Assembly (NCBI GenBank): GCA_029058705.1
Contig: JAIDXA010000266.1
Coordinates: 1 to 14,841 of the forward strand
DNA length: 14,841 nucleotides
Reading direction: 5' to 3'
DNA from: Paramuribaculum sp.
Lineage (GTDB): Bacteria > Bacteroidota > Bacteroidia > Bacteroidales > Muribaculaceae
Part shown: one piece after another, positions 1-7,435 of the stretch
Layout of the letters: every line of letters starts with the position of its first letter
How positions within the stretch are numbered: the first letter of the stretch is position 1
The notes under the pieces: model-generated
What the model was told of the DNA's origin: nothing
What the model saw: only the letters and a program-made list of their open reading frames with translations
The model's database searches: none
Made by a program: the position numbers and the translations under genes

Positions 1-188
1 TTCTAAGAGTGCGTTTGGATTTAACTTTTATTCCATCAATGAGGCTTTTTCAGTTGACATCTGACGAGTTATCCTGAATCCGGACATTAGTTTGATTGCA
101 GTCGTTTCTTTGCTCGTCCTTATTTTAGAACATTCACAGCGGTTTAGATGTTTCCATTGAAAACTTACTTTTTAAATCTTAGTCAGTT

Positions 189-1229
189 ATGAAAAAGTTC
201 CTCACTATTATTGCTTCTTTGTTCACTCTTGCCGCAGGATTTGTCCAGAGATCTGAAGCCTGTTCTCGAATTCTCTATGTTGGAGATGATAATCTCCGTA
301 TTGTCGGACGATCGCTCGATTGGAAGACCCCGATACCTACGAATCTATACGTTTATCCGCGCGGTATTGATAAAGTGGGAAGCGATGCACCGGGTGCGGT
401 CAGGTGGACTTCTCGCTTCGGCTCGGTTCTTGCTGTCGGGTATGACAGCGGAATAACTGAGGGCATGAATGAAAAGGGGCTTGTTGTCAATAGCCTTTTC
501 TGTAAAGGCACTGTCTATGTAAATGATTCGACAGCCAACCGCCCTCCAATGTCGCTCGCAATGTTTGTGGCGTGGATGCTCGACCTCAACTCTACGACTC
601 CTGAAGTCATTGCTCAGTTGAAAGATCAGAATTTCACGATTTCCGGTGCCACTTTCGATGGCGGGACTGTCTCGACTCTTCATTGGGGCGTGACAGACGC
701 CGATGGACGCAGCGCTATTTTTGAATTCGAAAACGGACAGCTCAGGATTTATGAAGGGATGGATATGCTTGCCCTAACCAACGATCCTCCATACCCTCAG
801 ATGAAGGCCATTAATGACTATTGGAATGCTGTCGGGGGCAAAAACATGATGCCCGGCACCGTTAGAAGTTCTGACCGCTTCGTCCGTGGAGACTTCTTTA
901 CAAGGCATGTGGCCAAAACTGGCGATGCGGCACTTGGTGTGTCAATAATCCGAAGTATTCTTAATAACGTTTCGGTACCCTATCAGTATGAGATTGAAAC
1001 CGAACCTAATCTGTCGTCGACCCAATGGCGTTCGTTTGCAAATCTTAGGGATCGGACTTATTATTTCGATATCGTGACAAACTATGGGATGTACTATATT
1101 GATTTGAATAAATGTGATCTTCGAAAAGGAGCGCCCATAATGAAACTTGACACTTCAAAACACACCGGTTTTGTCGGCGATATTACCGGGAAGCTCGAAA
1201 AATCCAAGGGTTTTGTCCCGTCATATTGA
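189..1229 (+). CDS. Secreted choloylglycine hydrolase family (linear amide C-N hydrolase, Ntn) protein
   Basis: 346 aa. The protein begins with a cleavable signal peptide (hydrophobic residues about 4-18, ending SEA before Cys25), so signal peptidase cleavage would expose Cys25 as an N-terminal nucleophile, as expected for this Ntn-hydrolase family. All six residues that define the bile salt hydrolase/penicillin V acylase active site have plausible equivalents: Cys25, Arg41 and Asp44 (RSLDW), Asn94 (MNEKGL), Asn198 (LTNDPPY) and Arg230 (SSDRF). The enzyme should therefore hydrolyse an amide bond in the periplasm. The substrate (conjugated bile salt, N-acyl amino acid, acyl-homoserine lactone or penicillin) cannot be read from the sequence. 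The Cys is not in a good lipobox, because position -3 is Ser, so I favour a soluble periplasmic enzyme over a lipoprotein. The stop codon overlaps the promoter of the next gene, so the two are probably transcribed separately. Upstream, TACTTTTT at 166-173 is only a weak -7 box candidate. Confidence 0.9.
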   Translation: MKKFLTIIASLFTLAAGFVQRSEACSRILYVGDDNLRIVGRSLDWKTPIPTNLYVYPRGIDKVGSDAPGAVRWTSRFGSVLAVGYDSGITEGMNEKGLVVNSLFCKGTVYVNDSTANRPPMSLAMFVAWMLDLNSTTPEVIAQLKDQNFTISGATFDGGTVSTLHWGVTDADGRSAIFEFENGQLRIYEGMDMLALTNDPPYPQMKAINDYWNAVGGKNMMPGTVRSSDRFVRGDFFTRHVAKTGDAALGVSIIRSILNNVSVPYQYEIETEPNLSSTQWRSFANLRDRTYYFDIVTNYGMYYIDLNKCDLRKGAPIMKLDTSKHTGFVGDITGKLEKSKGFVPSY

Positions 1230-1257
1230 AAATATCGGGGCGTTTTTAGTATCTTTG
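1225..1257 (+). promoter_or_regulatory. Bacteroidetes-type promoter of the DUF4421 gene
   Basis: A -7 box TATCTTTG at 1250-1257 matches the Bacteroidetes consensus TAnnTTTG. A TTG at 1226-1228 lies 21 bp upstream and can serve as the -33 element. It overlaps the stop codon of the preceding gene. The ATG at 1277 is 19 bases beyond the box, giving a short 5' leader. Assignment is by consensus match only. Confidence 0.6.
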
Positions 1258-1276
1258 TGCCCGAAATTTTCAGAGA

Positions 1277-2482
1277 ATGTCCCGTTATATAGGAAACGTA
1301 AACATATTATTGATTCTTATTGCAATGTTGTGGACGGAAAATGCATCAGCTGTTTCCGTCCACAACATTGCTGATTCTCTCAGTTGCCGGTGCTGCCATG
1401 ATTCTGTCGCGCCTGAGGCTTTGCCCGTCGCAGTCGATTCGGTTGGCGCTGCCGACTCTACCGCGTTCAGCAGAATGCCATGGTATAGGCAGTTGATCGA
1501 CAACGGATTCCGGATCAATGATCCGCAAGTCAGATATCCGCGTTTCCCGCGTTTTTTACTCTCTATATATAACTGGGGCGACCGCACGTTCAATTCCTAT
1601 GATCCGGAATATGTAGTAGGTGTAGGTAAAAACTGGAAGATTACAGCCAAAAGCTACAACTGGATGGAGTCATATATGATGCTGTTCTCTTTGAAAACAA
1701 GAGATATGCTTCACATATCGTCAAACATCTATAACGATGTCGGTGTCCACCTCAGTTTTATGGCCCTGAGTGTAGGCTATACGGCTAAACTCAATAACTT
1801 CATATCGGGAGGGAAAGCAAAACGGGAAAACCTCAATTTCAATTTTACCTGTTCGAGAATATATGCCAATATCGATTTCAGCTCTACGGCCGGCAACACG
1901 CGTATAACACATTTTGGAGCATATAGGGGCGACTGCTTGCCATACGACTATGACGACATAGAACACAAGTCCCTGTCCGGAGAGGCATTCTATATCTTCA
2001 ACTACAATCGGTATTCACATGCTGCTGCATACTGCTTCTCAAAATATCAGCTCAGGTCGTCAGGCAGCTGGCTGCTCGGTTTTGCTTTCGCAAATCAGAA
2101 TATGCGTTTTTCGTTTCTGAGGCTGCCGGATGAGATGAAACCATATCTTCCTGATCTGGAAGATGTTTATCATTATCGTTACACTGATTATGATCTTTGT
2201 GGTGGTTATGCCCACAATTGGGTGATCAAACCCCGCACATGGCTGCTGAATCTGACATTTTACCCCGCAGCCGGCTATCGGTATTCGTTCAAGAACTCGA
2301 CAGACAACAAGCGTCATCTGCTTGCCGCGAGCGCACATGCGAGATTCTCGGCTGTATACAATCACAAAGCTCTATTTGTGTCGCTGACAGGCCGCTTCGA
2401 CGGCCATCTGTATTTCAATAGCCGCTACACTTTTTTCAATTCCATGGAATCGCTGTCGCTTATTATGGGAGCAAGGTTCTAA
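1277..2482 (+). CDS. DUF4421-like outer-membrane/secreted protein
   Basis: 401 aa. It has an N-terminal signal peptide (hydrophobic residues about 9-18) with a likely signal peptidase I site at ASA, residues 23-25. The mature part opens with a Cys-Arg-Cys-Cys cluster near residue 37. It is then rich in aromatic residues and alternating polar/hydrophobic stretches, and ends in a C-terminal Phe after an LIMGARF-like final strand, as in Bacteroidetes outer-membrane beta-barrels. The segment around NWGDRTFNSYDPEYVVGVGK resembles the start of the DUF4421 family as I remember it. Function is unknown and I do not assign one. It has its own promoter, and its stop is 21 bp from the stop of the convergent mutarotase gene. 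Codons 16-32 are embedded in a perfect long inverted repeat (see 1322-1371). Confidence 0.75.
   Translation: MSRYIGNVNILLILIAMLWTENASAVSVHNIADSLSCRCCHDSVAPEALPVAVDSVGAADSTAFSRMPWYRQLIDNGFRINDPQVRYPRFPRFLLSIYNWGDRTFNSYDPEYVVGVGKNWKITAKSYNWMESYMMLFSLKTRDMLHISSNIYNDVGVHLSFMALSVGYTAKLNNFISGGKAKRENLNFNFTCSRIYANIDFSSTAGNTRITHFGAYRGDCLPYDYDDIEHKSLSGEAFYIFNYNRYSHAAAYCFSKYQLRSSGSWLLGFAFANQNMRFSFLRLPDEMKPYLPDLEDVYHYRYTDYDLCGGYAHNWVIKPRTWLLNLTFYPAAGYRYSFKNSTDNKRHLLAASAHARFSAVYNHKALFVSLTGRFDGHLYFNSRYTFFNSMESLSLIMGARF
1322..1371. repeat. Perfect 19-bp inverted repeat with 12-nt loop inside a signal-peptide coding region
   Basis: The left arm, 1322-1340 (GCAATGTTGTGGACGGAAA), is exactly the reverse complement of the right arm, 1353-1371. 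The spacer is ATGCATCAGCTG. It covers codons 16-32 of the DUF4421-like gene, and the loop encodes the predicted signal peptidase site. The arms are in codon register on both strands, so the minus strand would encode nearly the same 17-residue peptide. No T-run follows, so it is not a standard terminator. Confidence 0.95.
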
Positions 2483-2503
2483 AAGAATATCTGGATTAAT
2501 AAA

Positions 2504-2887
2504 TCAGTAGAGATGGAAAATCCGTTCCATAACCTGCCACTTTTCTGATGAAGATTGTCCGGGAAGAGCCTGTTGGAATTTTGCCACAACGTCTTCCCAT
2601 TCCGCTTGTCGCGGCAGTGTTGCCAGTTTCGACATAGACTTGTCCCAGTTGAAATCGGATGGAATTTCAAGAACCATTACAAGGCGGTTGCCGCAGATGT
2701 ATATTTCCATTTCGAGAATTCCGACAGCCCGGATTCCTTCAAGAACCTCCTTCCATATGTACTCCTTGGAGTGTAGCCGGCGGTATTCGGCTATAAGCTC
2801 GGGGTTGTCTTTGAGAGAGAGTGTCTGGACGACTCGTTTAGTCGGACATTCGAAGCGGCGAATGGTGTAACCTTCCGTTGGATTCAT
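2504..2887 (-). CDS. L-rhamnose mutarotase family protein
   Basis: 127 aa from the ATG at 2887. An in-frame ATG at 2920 would add 11 residues, but the family similarity begins only just after residue 7, so I prefer the shorter form. The protein is a small alpha/beta-barrel of the RhaM (DUF718) type, which interconverts anomers of L-rhamnose in the cytoplasm. Visible conserved features are Tyr35 and His39 (YRRLH, matching the Tyr/His pair described for E. coli RhaM), the central GILEMEIY strand, the LATLPRQAEW motif with Trp97, and a C-terminal MERIFHLY. No rhamnose kinase, isomerase or aldolase gene lies nearby, so the sugar it acts on in this organism is not shown. It has a good promoter of its own (2955-2986). 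Confidence 0.85.
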   Translation of the reverse strand: MNPTEGYTIRRFECPTKRVVQTLSLKDNPELIAEYRRLHSKEYIWKEVLEGIRAVGILEMEIYICGNRLVMVLEIPSDFNWDKSMSKLATLPRQAEWEDVVAKFQQALPGQSSSEKWQVMERIFHLY

Positions 2888-2954
2888 TGTTGATAGGGTT
2901 AAAATTCGATTTGTTGACAATTGCAGACTCGAGAGAACTCGTTTGTACGCTCCG

Positions 2955-2986
2955 CAAAATTATAGATTAATTTCTATGAATCCAAA
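2955..2986 (-). promoter_or_regulatory. Bacteroidetes-type promoter of the mutarotase gene
   Basis: Read on the minus strand there is a TTTG (2986-2983), 20 bp of spacer, then TAATTTTG (2962-2955). Both the -33 TTTG and the -7 TAnnTTTG consensus match fully with suitable spacing, making this the best promoter match in the window. It leaves a leader of roughly 60 nt to the ATG at 2887, or about 30 nt to the alternative ATG at 2920. Confidence 0.7.
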
Positions 2987-3015
2987 CCTGTTTTCGCCGT
3001 GTCGGAAAAAATAGC

Positions 3016-3023
3016 TAATTTTG
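3016..3023 (+). promoter_or_regulatory. -7 promoter box of the ABC-F gene
   Basis: TAATTTTG at 3016-3023 matches TAnnTTTG. The -33 position, about 20 bp upstream, has only a loose TTTT (2991-2994). The ATG at 3030 is 6 bases beyond the box, so the transcript would be leaderless or nearly so. An in-frame TTG at 3021 falls inside the box and is unlikely to be a start. Confidence 0.5.
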
Positions 3024-3029
3024 CAAATT

Positions 3030-4982
3030 ATGATTTCAATTCAGAACTTGAGCGTTGAATTCAGCGCAAAATCACTTTTTGATAATATCAGCTATGTCAT
3101 AAACCCTAAGGACAAGATTGCTCTTGTAGGGAAAAACGGGGCAGGGAAATCGACTATGTTGAAAATCATAGCGGGCCTGCAGCAGCCGACGGGAGGTGGC
3201 GTTGCTGTTCCTCAAGGTGTCACAATCGGCTATCTTCCACAGCAGATGGAAACTTCGGATTCGACTTCTCTTATCGAAGAAGTGAGAAAGGCTTTTTCTC
3301 ATATCGATGGCATGAAACTCGAACTTGAACGCATGACAGAAGAACTCGGGTCACGCACCGATTATGAGTCAGCGTCATACCATGATCTCATCGAGCGCAT
3401 GACCGCCCTGACCGACCGCATGGCAATGGAAGACAGTGACAACCGGGAGGCTGAGATGGAAAAGACCTTGACCGGACTTGGATTTCTGAGAACCGATTTC
3501 TCGAGGCCGACCGCCGAGTTCTCGGGAGGCTGGAGAATGAGAATTGAACTGGCCAAATTGCTTCTGACACGTCCTGATGTGCTGTTGCTTGACGAACCGA
3601 CAAACCACCTCGACATTGAATCGATTCAGTGGCTTGAGCAGTTTTTGGTTTCCAAGGCCAAGGCAGTTGTGCTCGTCAGCCATGACAGGGCGTTTATCGA
3701 CAACGTGACTAATCGTACAATCGAGATCTCACTTGGCAAGATCTATGACTATGCCGTGAAATACTCGAAATTTGTCGAGCTTCGGAAAGAGAGGGTCGAG
3801 CAGCAGATGCGGGCTTATCTCAATCAGCAGAAACAGATCCAGGATACAGAGGATTTCATTGAACGATTCCGTTACAAGGCAACCAAAAGCGTTCAGGTAC
3901 AGAGCCGGATAAAGCAGCTTGCGAAAATCGACCGTATAGAAGTGGACGAAGTGGACACATCTCACCTGAATCTTCGGTTTCCTCCCGCACCACGTTCGGG
4001 AGATTATCCTGTAATTGCCGAAAATGTGGGGAAAAGATATGGTGACCTTCAGGTTTTCGATGCTGCGACGTTTACTATAAAAAGAGGCGAAAAAGTCGCT
4101 TTCGTAGGCAAGAACGGAGAAGGAAAATCAACTTTGGTCAAGTGTATTATGGGTGAAATACCCTTTTCCGGGTCGCTTAAGATTGGCCATAACGTGAAAA
4201 TCGGATATTTCGCACAGAATCAGGCTTCGATGCTCGATGGAGAGCTGACAGTGTTTGATACGATAGACAGAGTTGCCGTAGGCGATATCCGAACCCGTAT
4301 CCGCGATATTCTGGGAGCTTTTATGTTTGGCGGGGAGGCTTCCGATAAGAAGGTGAAAGTGCTTTCGGGAGGAGAAAAGACGCGTCTTGCAATGATAAGG
4401 CTTTTGCTCGAGCCGGTTAATTTGCTTATACTTGACGAGCCTACCAATCATCTCGATATGTCTACTAAAGATATCCTCAAACAGGCTATAAAAGATTTCA
4501 ACGGAACGGTTATCGTTGTCAGCCACGACCGGGAGTTCCTTGACGGACTCGTTGAAAAGGTCTATGAATTCGGTGGCGGGAAAGTGAAGGAATGCCTTGG
4601 GGGCATATATGAGTTTCTGGAGAAGAAAAAAATCGACAGTCTCGCTGAACTTGAACGGAGTCGCCCGTCATCCGCGCCGCCTGCTGTGGAGAAAAACGAA
4701 ACGGCAAAACGACAGCCTGACGCATCGAAAGGGTCAAGGCTGTCTTATGCAGAGCAGAGAGAGCGCGAAAAGCTGATCAGGAAAGCAAAGAAAAAGGTCG
4801 CGGATTGCGAAGCGGAAATCGGCAGGCTCGAAGCCGAAGTCGTAAGGCTGGAAGGACTGATGGTTTCCGGTGGATATGACGAGCAGGTATATTCTGATCA
4901 TGCCCGTGCGCAGAAAGACCTTGACAACGCCATGAGCCGCTGGGAGCTTGCATCGATGGAACTTGATTCCATATCTGATTGA
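3030..4982 (+). CDS. ABC-F family ATPase (ribosome-associated, no membrane domain)
   Basis: 650 aa from the ATG at 3030, which gives the usual ABC-F start MISIQNLSVEF. Two tandem ATP-binding domains are complete. The first has Walker A GKNGAGKST at about 34-42, signature FSGGWRMR, Walker B LLLDEPTNHLD with Asp/Glu near 188-189, and switch VSHDR. The second has Walker A GKNGEGKST at about 360, signature LSGGEKTR, Walker B LLILDEPTNHLD near 469, and VSHDR. A charged linker between the domains corresponds to the tRNA-interacting region of ABC-F proteins. After about residue 545 comes a low-complexity stretch and a Lys/Glu-rich C-terminal coiled coil, as in Uup/YdiF-like members. There are no membrane segments. 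The family acts on the ribosome (translation rescue, assembly or antibiotic protection). I see nothing that identifies a resistance subtype, so a housekeeping role is more likely. Confidence 0.93.
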   Translation: MISIQNLSVEFSAKSLFDNISYVINPKDKIALVGKNGAGKSTMLKIIAGLQQPTGGGVAVPQGVTIGYLPQQMETSDSTSLIEEVRKAFSHIDGMKLELERMTEELGSRTDYESASYHDLIERMTALTDRMAMEDSDNREAEMEKTLTGLGFLRTDFSRPTAEFSGGWRMRIELAKLLLTRPDVLLLDEPTNHLDIESIQWLEQFLVSKAKAVVLVSHDRAFIDNVTNRTIEISLGKIYDYAVKYSKFVELRKERVEQQMRAYLNQQKQIQDTEDFIERFRYKATKSVQVQSRIKQLAKIDRIEVDEVDTSHLNLRFPPAPRSGDYPVIAENVGKRYGDLQVFDAATFTIKRGEKVAFVGKNGEGKSTLVKCIMGEIPFSGSLKIGHNVKIGYFAQNQASMLDGELTVFDTIDRVAVGDIRTRIRDILGAFMFGGEASDKKVKVLSGGEKTRLAMIRLLLEPVNLLILDEPTNHLDMSTKDILKQAIKDFNGTVIVVSHDREFLDGLVEKVYEFGGGKVKECLGGIYEFLEKKKIDSLAELERSRPSSAPPAVEKNETAKRQPDASKGSRLSYAEQREREKLIRKAKKKVADCEAEIGRLEAEVVRLEGLMVSGGYDEQVYSDHARAQKDLDNAMSRWELASMELDSISD

Positions 4983-5078
4983 TTGCCGTTTTTATTCCCT
5001 CTGTGTCCTGATGAATCCCTGTTGGAACACGTCTCAATATTTATTGGGCGGGATGGTGGAGGATTCGAAAAAAAATGG

Positions 5079-5086
5079 TAATTTTG
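5079..5086 (+). promoter_or_regulatory. -7 promoter box upstream of ftsY
   Basis: TAATTTTG at 5079-5086 (followed by C) matches the Bacteroidetes -7 consensus and is identical to the boxes of the mutarotase and ABC-F genes. The ATG of ftsY is 25 bases beyond. No good TTG is seen at the right -33 spacing, so the call rests on one element. The rest of the 129-bp gap between the ABC-F gene and ftsY shows no convincing terminator. Confidence 0.5.
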
Positions 5087-5111
5087 CATTCTAATTCAAA
5101 CAGTCCGAAAG

Positions 5112-6074
5112 ATGGGATTTTTTAAAAAACTTTTTTCCAGAGAGAAGAAGGAAACACTCGACAAAGGCCTTGAGCGGACCAAACGTGGAGTGTTTGATAA
5201 AATATCGCGTGCTCTTGTCGGGAAGAAGACAATTGACGATGATTTCTTAGATGAACTTGAAGAGATCTTCATTACTTCTGACATGGGAATCGACACCACT
5301 CTGAAAATCATCGAGCGCCTCCAGAAACGGGTTGCGCGCGATAAATATGTGTCTACGTCTGAATTGAACGACTGGCTCGTTGAAGAAATTACTGATTTGC
5401 TTGCGGAAACCGAAACAGAAGGCGGACTGGATGATTTTGAGGTGCCTTCCGGCAAGAAGCCCTATGTGGTAATGGTAGTCGGCGTTAACGGCGTTGGCAA
5501 GACAACGACTATCGGAAAGCTTGCCGCGCAATATAAGCGGGCCGGTAATAAAGTGTTGCTTGGCGCTGCTGACACATTCCGTGCTGCTGCGATCGAACAG
5601 CTTGATGAGTGGGCGCGTCGTGCGGATGTGCCGATTGTCAAGCAGCAGCAGGGGTCTGATCCGGCTTCGGTGGCATTTGACACACTGCAGAGCGCTGTGG
5701 CCACGGGAGCTGATGTTGTACTGATTGATACCGCAGGTCGTCTTCACAATAAGAAGGGTCTGATGGACGAACTGACAAAGATCCGCAAGGTGATGCAGAA
5801 GGTCGTACCCGATGCTCCTCACGAGGTGCTGCTTGTCCTTGACGGCAGCACGGGGCAAAATGCGTTTGAGCAGGCCCGCCAGTTTGTTGCAGCCACTCAG
5901 GTTAATGAACTTGCGATTACTAAGCTTGATGGAACTGCCAAGGGAGGAGTGGTTATTGGGATAAGTGACCAGTTCAAGATTCCGGTGCGTTATATCGGCC
6001 TTGGAGAGAAGATTGAAGATCTTCAGGTGTTCGATAAAAAAGAATTTGTCGAATCGCTCTTCGGAAAGAGGTAA
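5112..6074 (+). CDS. ftsY: Signal recognition particle receptor FtsY
   Basis: 320 aa SRP-family GTPase that receives SRP-ribosome-nascent chain complexes at the inner membrane for co-translational insertion. It has a short basic/aromatic N-terminal helix (GFFKKLF) that can bind membrane, with no long acidic A domain as in E. coli, followed by a helical N domain to about residue 100 and the G domain. Motifs in order are G1 GVNGVGKTTTIGKLA (about 124-138), DTFRAAAIEQL, G3 DTAGRLHNKKGLMDEL, G4 TKLDGTAKGG and the closing GLGEKIEDLQVFD. The length is normal for a family member lacking the A domain. It is separated from rimO by only 5 bp, indicating co-transcription. The SRP partner gene ffh is not in the window. 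Confidence 0.96.
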   Translation: MGFFKKLFSREKKETLDKGLERTKRGVFDKISRALVGKKTIDDDFLDELEEIFITSDMGIDTTLKIIERLQKRVARDKYVSTSELNDWLVEEITDLLAETETEGGLDDFEVPSGKKPYVVMVVGVNGVGKTTTIGKLAAQYKRAGNKVLLGAADTFRAAAIEQLDEWARRADVPIVKQQQGSDPASVAFDTLQSAVATGADVVLIDTAGRLHNKKGLMDELTKIRKVMQKVVPDAPHEVLLVLDGSTGQNAFEQARQFVAATQVNELAITKLDGTAKGGVVIGISDQFKIPVRYIGLGEKIEDLQVFDKKEFVESLFGKR

Positions 6075-6079
6075 TATCA

Positions 6080-7387
6080 ATGGCTCAGAAAAAAGTAAAT
6101 ATCATATCGCTCGGTTGTTCCAAGAATCTTGTTGATGCCGAGCGGCTGATGGGTATGCTTTCTGCTGTCGGATGTGAAGTCTGTTTCGAGCAGCCTGCAT
6201 CGCAGGAGTGGGATTGTGTCGTTGTAAACACATGCGGATTCATTGGTGATGCGAAGGAGGAGTCGGTCAATGAAATCCTTGAATGGGCTCAGGCTAAAAA
6301 AGCAGGACGCGTAGAGAAACTTTTCGTGATGGGATGCCTTTCACAACGTTATCGGGAGGAATTGCCGTCCGAGATCACTGAAGTCGACAATTGGTATGGA
6401 AAGACCGACTGGCCGGCTTTGGTTACCGCCCTGACACGCATGCATCCGGCTACCGCGAAATATGACAGAATAATAACAACTCCCCGCCATCATGCGTATT
6501 TAAAGATCGCCGAGGGGTGCAATCGTTTTTGTGCCTTTTGCGCCATTCCTTTGATTACCGGACGTTTCACTTCGCGGCCGGTCGAAGAGATTGTCGAGGA
6601 GGTGAAAACCCTTGTCGGGCGGGGTGTGCGGGAATTTAATGTCATCGCGCAGGAACTTACCTCATACGGCATAGACATTTATGGGAAACGTGAACTGTCG
6701 CGTCTGATTGATGCCATAGCGGCAGTGGAGGGCGTTGAATGGATTCGTCTTCATTATGCATATCCGACAGATTTTCCTGAAGACCTTATTGATGCAATGG
6801 CACGTAATCCAAAAGTGTGCAGGTATCTTGATATTGCGCTTCAGCATGTCTCTGACTCGGTTCTTGCCAACATGCGCCGTCACATAACTGCGGAGCAGAC
6901 CCGCGCTCTTCTCTCAAAAATTCGTCAGCGCGTCCCCGGGATACACATAAGGACCACACTTATGGTCGGATTCCCCGGTGAAGGAGAGGCTGAGTTTGAA
7001 GAACTTCTTGACTTCGTAAAAGAACAGCGGTTTGAACGAATGGGGGCGTTTGCCTATTGTGAGGAAGAAGATACTTACGCCGCACGGCATTTCCCTGATG
7101 AGATTCCGGATAATGTCAAGCAGCGACGTCTTGACCGGCTTATGGCTCTGCAGGAAGAGATCTCCATGGAGATTCAGTCGCAGAAAGTAGGTATGACATT
7201 GAAAGTTATTGTTGACAGAGAGGAAAACGATTATTACGTCGGGCGATCCGAATTCGATTCGCCGGAGGTTGATCCCGAAGTCCTGATTGAGAAATCGGAA
7301 AAGCTGAGGCGCGGAGATTTCTGTGAAGTGGAAATTGTTGAAGCAATGCCATTTGAACTTATAGGCCGATTGGTAAAGACTCTTTAA
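6080..7387 (+). CDS. rimO: Ribosomal protein S12 methylthiotransferase RimO
   Basis: 435 aa. RimO adds a methylthio group to the beta carbon of a conserved Asp in ribosomal protein S12, using SAM and two 4Fe-4S clusters. The N-terminal methylthiotransferase domain has its three cluster cysteines Cys13 (LGCSKN), Cys52 (NTCGF) and Cys86 (MGCLSQRY). The radical-SAM domain has the CX3CX2C motif at Cys147, Cys151 and Cys154 (GCNRFCAFC). The C-terminal region from about 370 is a TRAM domain. The LGCSKNLVDAE opening separates it from the paralogue MiaB. It starts 5 bp after ftsY, with purine-rich GAGG at the end of ftsY as the only possible ribosome binding site. The ftsY-rimO order is, from memory, common in Bacteroidales. 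Confidence 0.95.
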   Translation: MAQKKVNIISLGCSKNLVDAERLMGMLSAVGCEVCFEQPASQEWDCVVVNTCGFIGDAKEESVNEILEWAQAKKAGRVEKLFVMGCLSQRYREELPSEITEVDNWYGKTDWPALVTALTRMHPATAKYDRIITTPRHHAYLKIAEGCNRFCAFCAIPLITGRFTSRPVEEIVEEVKTLVGRGVREFNVIAQELTSYGIDIYGKRELSRLIDAIAAVEGVEWIRLHYAYPTDFPEDLIDAMARNPKVCRYLDIALQHVSDSVLANMRRHITAEQTRALLSKIRQRVPGIHIRTTLMVGFPGEGEAEFEELLDFVKEQRFERMGAFAYCEEEDTYAARHFPDEIPDNVKQRRLDRLMALQEEISMEIQSQKVGMTLKVIVDREENDYYVGRSEFDSPEVDPEVLIEKSEKLRRGDFCEVEIVEAMPFELIGRLVKTL

Positions 7388-7392
7388 GTGAT

Positions 7393-7411
7393 AGACTTTT
7401 TGGAAAAGTCT
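7393..7411. repeat. Small hairpin between rimO and the isochorismate synthase gene
   Basis: AGACTTTT (7393-7400) and AAAAGTCT (7404-7411) form an 8-bp perfect stem with loop TGG. It lies just after the rimO stop. It is AT-rich and not followed by a T-run, so it is at best a weak terminator, a processing site or chance. Confidence 0.4.
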
Positions 7412-7435
7412 TGTTCAAATTTCAGGTAAAAAAGA

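Noticed and set aside
1..188. Possible gene end or RNA in the first 188 bases
   Set aside because: I see no open frame that runs in from the left edge with support, no tRNA-like structure and only a weak promoter candidate at 166-173.
1285..1593. Minus-strand frame whose peptide resembles the DUF4421 signal peptide
   Set aside because: The similarity is produced by the perfect inverted repeat at 1322-1371 and is not evidence of a second gene.
2483..2503. Possible bidirectional terminator between the convergent DUF4421 and mutarotase genes
   Set aside because: Only a weak, bulged 6-bp pairing (2491-2507) with an AT-rich loop is present; it is not enough to call a terminator.
3021..3029. TTG start that would lengthen the ABC-F protein by three residues
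   Set aside because: The TTG is inside the -7 box TAATTTTG, and the ATG at 3030 gives the normal family start.
5247..6080. 277-codon open frame on the minus strand opposite ftsY
   Set aside because: It lies wholly antisense to a clear ftsY, its translation shows no recognisable domain, and it is explained by codon bias of the real gene.
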